Assembly (NCBI GenBank): GCA_934525675.1 | Contig: CAKSZH010000001.1 | Coordinates: forward strand, 124,001 to 188,000 | DNA length: 64,000 nt | Source: an uncultured Eubacteriales bacterium | GTDB taxonomy: Bacteria > Bacillota > Clostridia > Oscillospirales > CAG-272 | Reading direction: 5' to 3' | Shown here: positions 15,804 through 24,465 of the stretch, in pieces | How positions within the stretch are numbered: position 1 is the stretch's first letter | Layout of the letters: every line of letters begins with the position of its first letter | Made by a program: the position numbers and the translations under genes | The notes under the pieces: generated by a model | The model's input: the letters and a program-made list of their open reading frames with translations, nothing else | Database searches by the model: none | Told to the model about the DNA's origin: nothing

Positions 15804-18254
15804 ATGTCTGTCGCAGAAAGATATCTGAATGTCAAACGGGCGTTGTTTGAGCGGGCGTATTCCGACCTCAACGAACGCCAGAGGGAAGCGGTGTTCCGGA
15901 CAGAGGGTCCGCTTCTGGTGCTTGCGGGGGCGGGAAGCGGAAAAACGACGGTGTTGGTGCGCCGCGTTGCTTTTATCCTCCGCTTCGGAAACGCGTACCA
16001 TTCGGACGAGGTCCCTTACGGTGTGACCGAGGAGAGCGTTGCGGAGCTGGAACAGGCGCTGACGCTCCCGCCCGCGGAGATTTTTCCGATCCTTGACCGC
16101 TTTGCGGTTGGTGCCTGCCCGCCGTGGCGGATGCTCGCCATCACCTTTACCAACAAAGCGGCAAATGAGATCAAAACACGGCTTGCGGCGGCGCTCGGCG
16201 ACCTGCCCGGCGTCGGCGATATTTGGGCGGGTACCTTCCACTCGATCTGTATGCGCATTTTGCGCCAGCACGGCGACAAGGTCGGCTACGGGCGGGATTT
16301 TTCGGTGTACGATACCGACGACACCAAGCGCGCGATCCTCTCGGTCATGAAGGCGGAGGAAATTGAAGAAAAGACATTCCCCGTCAAAAGCGTGATGAAC
16401 GCGATCGGCAGAGCCAAGGATAAACTGGAGACGCCGGACGACATGGCGGAGCGCGCGCGGGATTTCCGGGAAAAGCAGATCGCGCGGATTTATCGCGGGT
16501 ACGCCGAACGGCTGAGGGCATCCAACGCGTTGGATTTTGATGACATCATCATGCAGACGGTGTTCCTGCTCCGCGATTTTCCCGAGGTGCGGGAGCAGTA
16601 TCAGTCCAAGTTCCGTTATGTGTCGGTGGACGAGTATCAGGATACCAACGAGGCGCAGTTCCGCCTGACTTGGTTCCTCGCCGGCGGGAGCCGCAACCTC
16701 ATGGTAGTCGGCGACGATGACCAGAGCATCTACCGTTTTCGCGGCGCGACGATTGAAAACATCCTGAATTTCGACCGGACCTATGCCGATGCCGCAGTCA
16801 TCAAGCTGGAGCAGAATTACCGCTCGACGGGTACCATCCTGGATGCGGCGAACGCCGTCATTTCCCACAATGAAGGCAGGCGCGGCAAAAAGCTGTGGAC
16901 GGATCAGGGCGCAGGCTCCAAGATTACGGTCAGAGAGGTGCAGGATCAGAACGCAGAGGCGCGTTTTGTCGCCGAGACTGTGCAGAGCGGCGTTGCCTCC
17001 GGGAAACATATTTACCGGGATTACGCGATCCTGTATCGTACCAATGCCCAGTCCAACAGCATGGAGCGCGCCTTCACTCGAAGCGGCGTGCCGTACCGCG
17101 TGCTCGGCGGCACCCGGTTTACCGACCGCAAGGAAATCCGCGACGTTGTGGCGTACCTTCAGCTCATCAACAACCACGGCGACCGCGAGCGGCTGCTGCG
17201 CATCATCAACGAGCCGAAGCGCAAGATCGGCGACCGGACGCTGGAGGCAGTCGAACAGATTGCAAAGGAGAAGGAGTGTACCCTGTTCCATGTGCTGGAA
17301 ACGGCGGACGAATATCCCGCCCTCGCGCGTACCGCCACGACGCTTTCGGAGTTCGCGGCACTCATCAACGCGCTGACCGTCCGTGCCGGAGAGGTTCCGC
17401 TTGACACCCTGTTTGACGAGGTGCTCGACCGTTCGGGGTACCGCCAGATGCTCATTGACGGCGGCGAGGAAGAGAAGGACCGGCTGGAAAACCTCGACGA
17501 ATTCAAGTCGAATATCGTGGAATACCGTAATCAGAACGAGCAGCCGACCCTGACAGGCTTCCTCGAGGAGACCGCACTGGTCGCCGACGTCGATCGCTAC
17601 GACGAAACGGCGGATGCGGTGGTCATGATGACCATTCACTCCGCAAAGGGACTGGAATTCCCGGTGGTGTTCTTGCCCGGTATGGAGGACGGCATCTTCC
17701 CCGGAATGCAGACGATCATGGGCGCTCCCGGCGAAATGGAGGAGGAAAGACGGCTTGCCTACGTGGCAATCACGAGAGCCAAGCGCGAATTGTATATCCT
17801 GCACGCCAAGACCCGCCTCATGTACGCGCGGACGATGGCAAACCCCGTTTCGCGCTTCGTGGGAGAGATCCCGGACGAGCTGGTGGACCGCAAGGACCTT
17901 GACGAGGGCGGCGGAATGTACGGCGGCGGGATGTACGGAAGCCCATACGGGCAGAAGACCTATCATTTCGGAGATGACGCGAGTTCCGGCGGATACGGGG
18001 CGTCCCGGAGAAAACGACAGTTCGTTGAAGCGGAGCAGGCGACGGTGAACAAGCCGCTCATGGAACACGGAACGCACTTCGGTGCAAAGCCGGTTTTTTC
18101 GGAGGGCGATCGCGTGGTGCATCCCACCTTCGGACGCGGCGAGGTGCTGAGTGTCCGGAAAATGGGCGCGGATACGCTGTATGAGATCATGTTTGACTCT
18201 GTGGGAACCAAAAAGCTGATGGCAACCTATGCCAAGCTCCGCCGGGCAGACTGA
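15804..18254 (+). CDS. pcrA: ATP-dependent DNA helicase PcrA/UvrD
   Basis: An 816-aa superfamily 1A 3'-5' helicase for nucleotide excision repair, plasmid and replication-fork maintenance. The motifs run in order: LNERQREAV (Q motif), Walker A AGAGSGKTT (41-49), TFTNKAANEI (Ia), VDEYQDTN (II), GDDDQSIYRFRGA (III), EQNYRST (IV), MTIHSAKGLEFPVVF (V) and EERRLAYVAITRAK (VI). The Gly/Tyr-rich linker near residues 700-725 (GGGMYGGGMYG) leads to a C-terminal Tudor-like tail, GDRVVHPTFGRGEVL, which in PcrA contacts RNA polymerase. A GGGGAT site precedes the ATG. It is monocistronic between its own promoter and terminator. Confidence 0.96.
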   Translation: MSVAERYLNVKRALFERAYSDLNERQREAVFRTEGPLLVLAGAGSGKTTVLVRRVAFILRFGNAYHSDEVPYGVTEESVAELEQALTLPPAEIFPILDRFAVGACPPWRMLAITFTNKAANEIKTRLAAALGDLPGVGDIWAGTFHSICMRILRQHGDKVGYGRDFSVYDTDDTKRAILSVMKAEEIEEKTFPVKSVMNAIGRAKDKLETPDDMAERARDFREKQIARIYRGYAERLRASNALDFDDIIMQTVFLLRDFPEVREQYQSKFRYVSVDEYQDTNEAQFRLTWFLAGGSRNLMVVGDDDQSIYRFRGATIENILNFDRTYADAAVIKLEQNYRSTGTILDAANAVISHNEGRRGKKLWTDQGAGSKITVREVQDQNAEARFVAETVQSGVASGKHIYRDYAILYRTNAQSNSMERAFTRSGVPYRVLGGTRFTDRKEIRDVVAYLQLINNHGDRERLLRIINEPKRKIGDRTLEAVEQIAKEKECTLFHVLETADEYPALARTATTLSEFAALINALTVRAGEVPLDTLFDEVLDRSGYRQMLIDGGEEEKDRLENLDEFKSNIVEYRNQNEQPTLTGFLEETALVADVDRYDETADAVVMMTIHSAKGLEFPVVFLPGMEDGIFPGMQTIMGAPGEMEEERRLAYVAITRAKRELYILHAKTRLMYARTMANPVSRFVGEIPDELVDRKDLDEGGGMYGGGMYGSPYGQKTYHFGDDASSGGYGASRRKRQFVEAEQATVNKPLMEHGTHFGAKPVFSEGDRVVHPTFGRGEVLSVRKMGADTLYEIMFDSVGTKKLMATYAKLRRAD

Positions 18255-18265
18255 GATCTGTAAAA

Positions 18266-18301
18266 GCCGCCCCGGTTGTGCGTTTGCACAACCGGGGCGG
18301 C
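18266..18301. terminator. Rho-independent terminator, probably bidirectional
   Basis: A 16-bp stem of very high GC lies between the convergent pcrA and S1-domain genes. The minus strand has a TTTT tail. The plus-strand tail is poorer. Confidence 0.85.
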
Positions 18302-18310
18302 TTGATCGTT

Positions 18311-19303
18311 TCATTCCTCTCCGAATACGCTTTCAATCACCCGGCGCGCGCCGTCGGGAGAATACCGCCAGCTCCGGATGGATTCCGTGTGTTCCACATC
18401 AATGTAGTACTTCGGCGGGAGCGGACGTCTTTGTTCCCGGCAGACGTCGATCAGTACCAGCTTGATCTTCATGCGGTCGGGAACGATGCTCTTGATGTAT
18501 ACCGCGGCGCCGGCGCCGATCAGCTGTTCCGCGGGAAGCGTCAGGTCGTCCCGCAGTTCAGCAAGTCCCGCAAGGTTTGGGGTCAGCTCCACGAAAATGC
18601 CGTATTCCTCCACGCTCCGGATGATCCCCGTGACGGTCTGACCCGCTTCAAACTGTGCCGCGTTTTCCTCCCAGGTGCCGAGCAGCTCACGCATGGAGAG
18701 AAACAGCCGCCCCGTTTCCGGATCGACCGTTTTGACGACATTCCAGAGGAACATTCCGGGCGTCAGCCGGTCGCGCGGGTGGGAAATGCGCGAGACCGAA
18801 ATGCAGTCCACGGAAAGAAGCGACGCGATTCCGCACCCCACGTCCACGAATGCGCCGAAGTTTTCAAGGTGCGTGACCTTGGTGCGGACAAGATCGCCCG
18901 GCTTCAGTGCGGGCAACCGGACCTCCGCACATTCCTTCTGTGCCGCGCGGCGGGAGAGCAGGGCGGTCGGGACCCCGTCACGGACCTCGATCCCTGTGAC
19001 AAAAAAGCACACAGGCTTTCCGACGCGCGTGATGACGGCAATATCCTTGAAGGGTTCCCCCGGACGGCACCAGATTGCCTCTTCTCTTGGTATGATACCC
19101 GGGATCCCGCACAGATCGACGTGCAGATTCAGCTCCGTATCGCAGAGCACGGCGATCGCTTCCAGAATCGCGTGATCTCTGATGGCTGTTTCCAGATTTT
19201 TGACGGAAGACAGATATGCCCGGTTTTCCGCGGTGCCGATCCGGGAACCCTCCGGCAGATAACGTCCGCCCGGACACAGTTCAGACTGAGGTTGCATTTG
19301 CAT
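18311..19303 (-). CDS. S1 RNA-binding domain protein (ribosomal protein S1-like)
   Basis: A 330-aa protein with S1 OB-fold repeats in its second half. One repeat has LKPGDLVRTKVTHLENFGAFVDVGCGIASLL with SRISHPRD (about 135-215). A second has FEAGQTVTGIIRSVEEYGIFVELTPNLAGLAEL (about 223-290). The N-terminal 120 residues look like the divergent first domains of the short Clostridia S1 homologues. It probably binds RNA and may assist translation. The ATG at 19303 has GGAG nine bases upstream; an alternative ATG at 19345 with AAAGGA is possible and would add 14 residues. The frame to 19657 is too long for the family. Confidence 0.82.
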   Translation of the reverse strand: MQMQPQSELCPGGRYLPEGSRIGTAENRAYLSSVKNLETAIRDHAILEAIAVLCDTELNLHVDLCGIPGIIPREEAIWCRPGEPFKDIAVITRVGKPVCFFVTGIEVRDGVPTALLSRRAAQKECAEVRLPALKPGDLVRTKVTHLENFGAFVDVGCGIASLLSVDCISVSRISHPRDRLTPGMFLWNVVKTVDPETGRLFLSMRELLGTWEENAAQFEAGQTVTGIIRSVEEYGIFVELTPNLAGLAELRDDLTLPAEQLIGAGAAVYIKSIVPDRMKIKLVLIDVCREQRRPLPPKYYIDVEHTESIRSWRYSPDGARRVIESVFGEE

Positions 19304-19573
19304 AATTATGTACTCCGTTCCGCCGCACAAGCGGCTTTTTTTCATTGGTTCCTTTGCAGTGGAACTATATGTGAAACGGAAGGAATTTATGCTGTCCCGA
19401 TCCTGTTTTACCGGGAAAGAGAATGCGCAAGGCGGAAGTGCGCTGCCGGAGCATGATGTGAAAAATTTTGATATCGTATCCCGGGAAATGATATAAAAAA
19501 GCGAGAAAAACGGAGAATTCGCGAGATTGTACAGCGGTAAATTAAAATAACCGGATTTTTTTCGAAAAAGGTA
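19304..19573. other. Divergent intergenic region between the S1-domain gene and rplM
   Basis: An AT-rich gap of 270 bases before the rplM promoter. On the minus strand there are TACAAT- and TATCAT-like boxes but no matched -35 element. No ORF with protein features is seen. Confidence 0.5.
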
Positions 19574-19602
19574 TTGACAAGCCCCGAAGGGCGTGCTATA
19601 AT
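19574..19602 (+). promoter_or_regulatory. Strong promoter of rplM-rpsI
   Basis: A consensus -35 TTGACA (19574-19579), a 17-bp spacer and a consensus -10 TATAAT (19597-19602). It is the best housekeeping promoter in the window and suits ribosomal protein genes. Confidence 0.95.
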
Positions 19603-19647
19603 ACACAGGCATGAAAAAAACCTTATCATATTTCGGAGGAAATAGCA

Positions 19648-20076
19648 ATGTCCACATTTATGCAGAAGAAAGAAGCCGTTACCCGCAAGTGGTACGTGCT
19701 GGACGCTGCCGGAAAGCCCATGGGCAAGACCGCAGTTGCCGCTGCCGACCTGCTTCGCGGAAAGAATGCACCGGAGTTTACCCCGAACGTTGACTGCGGG
19801 AACTTCGTTATCATTATCAACGCAGAGAAGGCTGTTCTCACCGGCAAGAAGCTGGAGAAGAAGTACTACCATCATCATTCCGGTTACATCGGCGGTCTGA
19901 AGTCCGTTCAGTACAAGACGCTGATGGCAACCAAGCCCGAATTTGCCATGGAGACCGCCGTCAAGGGAATGCTCCCCAAGAATTCTCTCGGCGCCGAGGC
20001 TGCAACCCGCCTCAAGGTTTACGCGGGCGAGACTCATAAGCACGAGGCGCAGAAGCCCGAAGCTTACGAGTTCTAA
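19648..20076 (+). CDS. rplM: 50S ribosomal protein L13
   Basis: A 142-aa early-assembly large-subunit protein. The sequence shows RKWYVLDAAGKPMGKTAVAAADLLRGK, the family block NVDCGNFVIIINAEK, the KKYYHHHSGYIGG segment and AVKGMLPKNSLG near the C terminus. The ATG at 19648 has GGAGG eight bases upstream. It is co-transcribed with rpsI, which starts 24 bases after its stop, the universal bacterial arrangement. Confidence 0.98.
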   Translation: MSTFMQKKEAVTRKWYVLDAAGKPMGKTAVAAADLLRGKNAPEFTPNVDCGNFVIIINAEKAVLTGKKLEKKYYHHHSGYIGGLKSVQYKTLMATKPEFAMETAVKGMLPKNSLGAEAATRLKVYAGETHKHEAQKPEAYEF

Positions 20077-20100
20077 TCAAGGAAAGGAAGGCAGAGAATT

Positions 20101-20502
20101 ATGTATACCAGTGCAAAACCCTACTTCTACGGAACCGGAAGAAGAAAGAAGTCCATTGCCCGCGTTCGCATCGTGCCGGGAACCGGCGCCATCACGATCA
20201 ACGGTCGCGATATTGATAATTATTTCGGTCTTGAGACGCTCAAGCTGATTGTCAACCAGCCTTTCGCCGTTACCGGCACCGAAGGAAAGTTCAACATTAT
20301 CGCCAACGTCATCGGCGGCGGTATTTCCGGTCAGGCAGGCGCGATTCGCCACGGTCTCTCCCGTGCGCTTGTCGCGGCTGACGAAGCAAACAAGCCTGCA
20401 CTCAAGGCGGCAGGTTTCCTGACCCGTGACCCTCGTATGAAAGAAAGAAAGAAGTACGGCCTCAAAGCAGCACGTCGTGCTCCTCAGTTCTCCAAGAGAT
20501 AA
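20101..20502 (+). CDS. rpsI: 30S ribosomal protein S9
   Basis: A 133-aa small-subunit protein. It shows [19 protein letters not shown], the [19 protein letters not shown] block, and the invariant basic C-terminal tail ending QFSKR, whose last Arg reaches the P-site tRNA. Its RBS is the GGAAAGGAAGG purine run. It is the second gene of the rplM-rpsI operon, which ends at the terminator just downstream. Confidence 0.98.
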   Translation: MYTSAKPYFYGTGRRKKSIARVRIVPGTGAITINGRDIDNYFGLETLKLIVNQPFAVTGTEGKFNIIANVIGGGISGQAGAIRHGLSRALVAADEANKPALKAAGFLTRDPRMKERKKYGLKAARRAPQFSKR

Positions 20503-20522
20503 TTTCTTTTGCGGAATTTCAA

Positions 20523-20556
20523 AACCCGGAACCCAAATGGTTCCGGGTTTTCTTTT
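20523..20556 (+). terminator. Rho-independent terminator of rplM-rpsI
   Basis: An 11-bp stem (20523-20533 with 20539-20549) is followed by TTTCTTTT. It starts 21 bases after the rpsI stop. Confidence 0.93.
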
Positions 20557-20760
20557 GTGTATCGTCTGTCCGCCGGCTTGCCTGACTGAATCGGTATCCT
20601 ATAAACTTTTTACGTCGATATCGCCTTCCCGCGCCGCCGCGCCCGGGCGACTTCCGCCCCCGCCTGCGGCAACTCCGTCGCCGCGGCGGGGACTTCCGCC
20701 GCCCGTACCCGTCGGCTTGTACCGCTGAACCGAAAATTTCTGTTTATGCTGAATTCTTAC
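20557..20760. other. Intergenic stretch with an extremely GC-rich block
   Basis: No gene is seen. Bases about 20625-20720 are nearly all G and C and contain two similar copies of a GACTTCCGCC-centred segment. A minus-strand frame of 72 codons here is Gly/Arg-rich and looks spurious. Confidence 0.5.
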
Positions 20761-20795
20761 GAAAACAGGAACCGCCGCAGGCGGTTCCTGTTTTC
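20761..20795. terminator. Hairpin terminator downstream of the esterase gene
   Basis: A 16-bp perfect stem with A-rich and T-rich outer ends (arms 20761-20776 and 20780-20795). It is 65 bases past the stop of the minus-strand esterase gene. The T-run lies inside the stem, so it could act in both directions. Confidence 0.75.
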
Positions 20796-20859
20796 TGTTC
20801 TTTGATTTACACCACATTCTCCGTTCGGAGTTTTTGTGACGGATCTCCCTGCGTTCTCC

Positions 20860-21570
20860 TTACGCAATCGGGCGCGGGAAGGACAGATCGTCGCGCTTCT
20901 GCTCGAGAAGCCAGTCAATGACCGTCGTGTACCAGTACGCGTCATCCCAGGAGCAGTGCCCGACATTGTTGAAGATGGTGAAACGGACGTTCCCGCCGAA
21001 ATTCCGGGCGGAATTGACCATCTGATAAGACATTTCAACCGGCACGGTGTCGTCCTTGTCGCCGTGGAACGCCCAGACCGGCGTCTTGGCAAGATTGCCC
21101 GCTCTCCAGGGGAATCCGCCGCCGCAGATCGGCGCCAGTCCCGCAAAAAATTCGGGATAGGTAATCCCCAGTTCCCATGTTCCGAATCCGCCCATCGAAA
21201 GCCCGGTCGCTGTGATACGATGCATGTCGACGTTGTATTCGGCAGCGACCTTGTCGATCAGCTCCTTCAGGGTGAAAATGATATTGTTCCACACCATGTC
21301 CTCGGGACAGCGGGGGCAGAGAATGATCGCGGGAATGTCCTTTGCATCACAGGCAACAATACTGCTGAGTCCGATGCAGTGAACAGTGGTCAGATCCTTC
21401 ATGCCGCCGCGCTCGCCCGCACCGTGCAGAAAGACAATCAGGGGGAGCTTTTCTTTCTTCCAGTCGAGCTTCTTCGGCAGGAAAAGTTCGTAGGCAATGC
21501 CGGGAATATAGCCGTTTTTGGGGGAAACGAACAGATCGGATACGACGTGATAGAGCTTTGTGTCGTCCAT
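20860..21570 (-). CDS. Alpha/beta-hydrolase esterase (predicted peptidase/feruloyl-esterase-like)
   Basis: A 236-aa single-domain alpha/beta hydrolase without a signal peptide, so probably cytoplasmic. The oxyanion strand PLIVFLHGAGERG, the nucleophile elbow GLSMGG (Ser125), an acid in GDKDDTVP (Asp173 or Asp174), and the His205 of NNVGHCSWDDAY form a complete triad. This layout matches the COG4099-type enzymes often found with plant-cell-wall degradation in gut bacteria, acting on carbohydrate esters. The substrate is not known. The RBS AAGGAG is well placed, and the gene has its own promoter and terminator. Confidence 0.85.
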   Translation of the reverse strand: MDDTKLYHVVSDLFVSPKNGYIPGIAYELFLPKKLDWKKEKLPLIVFLHGAGERGGMKDLTTVHCIGLSSIVACDAKDIPAIILCPRCPEDMVWNNIIFTLKELIDKVAAEYNVDMHRITATGLSMGGFGTWELGITYPEFFAGLAPICGGGFPWRAGNLAKTPVWAFHGDKDDTVPVEMSYQMVNSARNFGGNVRFTIFNNVGHCSWDDAYWYTTVIDWLLEQKRDDLSFPRPIA

Positions 21571-21626
21571 GGTATTCTCCTTGTGGTTGCCGCGGCACCA
21601 AAGCGCCGCGAAAAATGTTTCAACTC

Positions 21627-21656
21627 ATTGTATCATACAGGAGGTCCCTCCGTCAA
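21627..21656 (-). promoter_or_regulatory. Promoter of the esterase gene
   Basis: The minus strand has a -35 TTGACG (21651-21656), an 18-bp spacer and a -10 TACAAT (21627-21632), 57 bases before the start codon. Confidence 0.78.
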
Positions 21657-21750
21657 CCGTTTGCCCAAAAAAGAAGCGGAACCGGTTGCTTTTGACCGTT
21701 TTTTCACGGAATCCCGCTTTCTGCCCGTCAAACGGCACGTTTGCCTTGCG

Positions 21751-23580
21751 TCAGAATTCCCATTCCACCCGATACCGCTCCGCCCACACGTCCAGCTGAT
21801 ACAGCCACGCAAGCAATTGCGGGCGCGCCATGAGCTGACCGAACCAGGTCACGTCGCCGCCGTCCAGCAGATCGCGGAGTTTTTTCTTATCAAGATATTC
21901 GTGAAGGAAGCCCTGCTTGCGGGCGATGCGTTCCCGCACCATGGACAACACCCGCTCCTCGTAGGCGGGATTGTGCGTTTTGGGGTACGGACTCTTCTTG
22001 CGCCACAGAATGCGCTCGGGTAAGTCCCCCCGCATGGCTTCGCGGAGCAGCGATTTTTCGTGCCCGTTTTCCATTTTGTAAGCCCACGGCAGATTGAACA
22101 CATATTCGAGGATACGGTGATCTCCGAACGGTACGCGCACCTCCAGCCCCGACCACATGCTCATGCGGTCTTTGCGTTCCAAGAGGGAGGTCATGAAATA
22201 GCGGGTCGAGAGCCACGTCGCGATCCGCGCCGTGCGGTCCTCGGGAGATTCCCCGTCCGCAACGGGGCAGGCGGCAAGATCGCTCCGGTATTTCTCCGAG
22301 AGGTAAGCAAAGCCTTCGTCCGCGCGGGCGACATCCGGGCGGAGCAGTCCGATCCGCGCCATCGGCTCATGGATCCACGGATAGAAGTCCCGCGAAAGCA
22401 TTTCGGGGCGGTAGAACCACGGATACCCGCCGAAAATCTCATCCGAGCATTCCCCGGACAGCGCGACCGTGTGACGCTTTTTGACCTGACTGCAATACCA
22501 GAGCAAGGAGGAATCAATGTCCGCTTGCCCCGGGAAGTCCCGCGCGAGAACGGCAGGGGCGAGACTGTCCGCCACGTCCTCCGTCGATGCCGTGAGGATC
22601 GTGTGATCGGTGCCGAGGCGCTCGGCAAGCCACGCGGCAAACTCATCGTCCGACTGCGGCTGAAACAGACTTGCGTGAAAGTCTTCGTGATTCCCCTCGT
22701 ATTCAAAGGAATAGGTCGCAAGCACCTCGCCCTTTTCCCGGTAAGCCTTCGCCGCGATTGCCGTGACCACGGAGGAATCCAGCCCGCCGGACAGGAAAGT
22801 GCAGAGGGGGACGTCGCTGACCAGCTGCCGCCGGACTGCGTCGGTGACAAGAACGCGGGTCGTCTCAATCGCCTGTTCTTTTGAGTCCCTGCATTCCTCG
22901 GCGCGGAGCTGCCAGTAAGGGTAGGTGCAAAGTCCCCTTTCCCCGTACTCGGCGGCATAACCGGGAAGCAGTTGACGGATCCCCTTGAAAATGCCGCTTC
23001 CGCGGAGCGTGACGGGGGTCAGGAAAAACAATTCCCAGAGCCCCCGCCGGTCAACGACGGGGCGCACGTCCGCATGGGCAAGCAGCCCCTTGAGTTCCGA
23101 GGAAAAATAGAATTTCCCGCCGACCTCCGTGAAGTACAGCGGCTTGATGCCGAAGCGGTCCCGCGCGAGAAACAGGCGCTCTCCCTCCACGCCCTCCGAA
23201 AGGATACAGTAGGCGAAAATGCCGTTCAGCCGCTTTGGGCTGTCCTTGCCCCAGAGGATATACGCCCAGAGCACGACCTCCGTGTCACATCTGGTGCGGA
23301 ACTCGGCGCCCGCGCGGACAAGCTCGGCGGTCAGCTCTTCTGCGTTGTAAATTTCCCCGTTATATACGATGGTGTAGGTCACCCCGCGCCAGTTGACGGT
23401 CAGCGGTTGCCTGCCGTTTTCCACGTCAATGACGGCGAGACGGTTGTGCCCGAGTGACACCCTGCGTGCCCGGTATTCGCCCGACTGATCGGGACCGCGC
23501 CGTTTCATGGCGGCGTTCATGCCGCCGGTATCGGGACACCCCCAGAAATGAAAATCCGCCGCACCGCAGATCGAACACAT
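21751..23580 (-). CDS. asnB: Asparagine synthase (glutamine-hydrolysing)
   Basis: A 609-aa enzyme that makes Asn from Asp, ATP and glutamine. The N-terminal class II glutaminase domain starts MCSICG with the catalytic Cys2 and has RRGPDQSGE, SLGHNRLAVID and YNGEIYN. The C-terminal synthetase domain has the PP-loop SGGLDSSVV and the Asp-binding LSGECSDEIFGGYPWF block. The length and all motifs fit AsnB. The ATG at 23580 has GGGAGG upstream. No tRNA-sensing leader was seen. It stands alone, divergent from the lipase gene. Confidence 0.95.
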   Translation of the reverse strand: MCSICGAADFHFWGCPDTGGMNAAMKRRGPDQSGEYRARRVSLGHNRLAVIDVENGRQPLTVNWRGVTYTIVYNGEIYNAEELTAELVRAGAEFRTRCDTEVVLWAYILWGKDSPKRLNGIFAYCILSEGVEGERLFLARDRFGIKPLYFTEVGGKFYFSSELKGLLAHADVRPVVDRRGLWELFFLTPVTLRGSGIFKGIRQLLPGYAAEYGERGLCTYPYWQLRAEECRDSKEQAIETTRVLVTDAVRRQLVSDVPLCTFLSGGLDSSVVTAIAAKAYREKGEVLATYSFEYEGNHEDFHASLFQPQSDDEFAAWLAERLGTDHTILTASTEDVADSLAPAVLARDFPGQADIDSSLLWYCSQVKKRHTVALSGECSDEIFGGYPWFYRPEMLSRDFYPWIHEPMARIGLLRPDVARADEGFAYLSEKYRSDLAACPVADGESPEDRTARIATWLSTRYFMTSLLERKDRMSMWSGLEVRVPFGDHRILEYVFNLPWAYKMENGHEKSLLREAMRGDLPERILWRKKSPYPKTHNPAYEERVLSMVRERIARKQGFLHEYLDKKKLRDLLDGGDVTWFGQLMARPQLLAWLYQLDVWAERYRVEWEF

Positions 23581-23745
23581 ATGATATTCCTCCCTTCACG
23601 TCCGGCATACGTTGCCGGTCCGGCATACCGGCTGACACCCGGTACATCTGTCACAGTATATGATTGCCGACTCCCGGAATGTTATCCGCGTGACAGGGGA
23701 TTCCGATGCTTCATATCCTGAAAAGAAAACGGAGGATGGACGGGA

Positions 23746-24465
23746 ATGCGGGATTCTTTGCTTGATCTGTTCCGACGTTGCCTTACGGCGAAGTATATCC
23801 ATACGACGGGCGACGGGGACTATTGTGTGGAGACCGAGGGGAGAACGCTGTATCTGCTGTTTGAATGGTCGGACGGGAGAATCGACTGGAAAAACAATCT
23901 GGATTTCCCCGCAACGCCTTACAAAAATCAGGCGCGGGGGGAAAAGTGGTACTGCCACCGCGGATTTCTGCGTGCCTGGAAGGGAATCCGCGATGAGGTG
24001 ACGGACTCGGTCGCCTCGGAATTGCTACGCCACCCGGCAACCCGGGAGATCGTCGCGGTCGGGTACTCCCACGGCGCGGCGCTTTCGCTGTTTGCAACGG
24101 AGGATCTGGTCTATCACTTCGGGGCGCTGCGCGTCCGCGGATACGGCTTCGGGTGCCCGCGCGTGGTGTTCGGGAAACTGCCGGATACGGTCGCAAAGCG
24201 CTTCTGTACCTTCACGGTGATACGCAATGTTCCCGACCTTGTAACCCACGTCCCGCCCGCGCTGTTCGGGTTCCGCCACGTCGGCAGAATCACGGAGATC
24301 GGAAAAGGGAACGGATACCGCCCCATCGACGCGCATACGCCGGAAGCATATATCCGTTCCCTGACACAGTTGCGGAACGGGACCGGGGAACCGCCCCGCG
24401 AAGGGGTCAGTCCCGCGTCCCGGGCGGTCTGCGTTCCCGGGGGTCAAAGCTTTAAGAGGAAGTAA
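23746..24465 (+). CDS. Lipase class 3 family protein
   Basis: A 239-aa protein with the lipase 3 pattern. The nucleophile elbow is VGYSHGAALS (Ser108), the acid is Asp164 in RNVPDLVTHVPP, and the His is probably His197 in IDAHTPEAY. No signal peptide or membrane segment is visible, so it is probably cytoplasmic. The substrate cannot be predicted. GGAGG lies about 10 bases before the ATG at 23746. The gene is convergent with the permease gene and the two coding regions overlap by 22 bases at their 3' ends, so the lipase tail (after about residue 225) is Gly/Pro/Ser-rich and probably not part of the fold. Confidence 0.78.
   Translation: MRDSLLDLFRRCLTAKYIHTTGDGDYCVETEGRTLYLLFEWSDGRIDWKNNLDFPATPYKNQARGEKWYCHRGFLRAWKGIRDEVTDSVASELLRHPATREIVAVGYSHGAALSLFATEDLVYHFGALRVRGYGFGCPRVVFGKLPDTVAKRFCTFTVIRNVPDLVTHVPPALFGFRHVGRITEIGKGNGYRPIDAHTPEAYIRSLTQLRNGTGEPPREGVSPASRAVCVPGGQSFKRK

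Noticed and set aside
15504..18314. A minus-strand open frame of 936 codons opposite pcrA
   Set aside because: It is opposite a certain helicase gene, is rich in basic and hydrophobic runs typical of antisense frames, and lacks any domain.
20599..20817. A 72-codon minus-strand frame in the GC-extreme block
   Set aside because: Gly/Arg-rich, no ribosome-binding site, and it overlaps a terminator hairpin.
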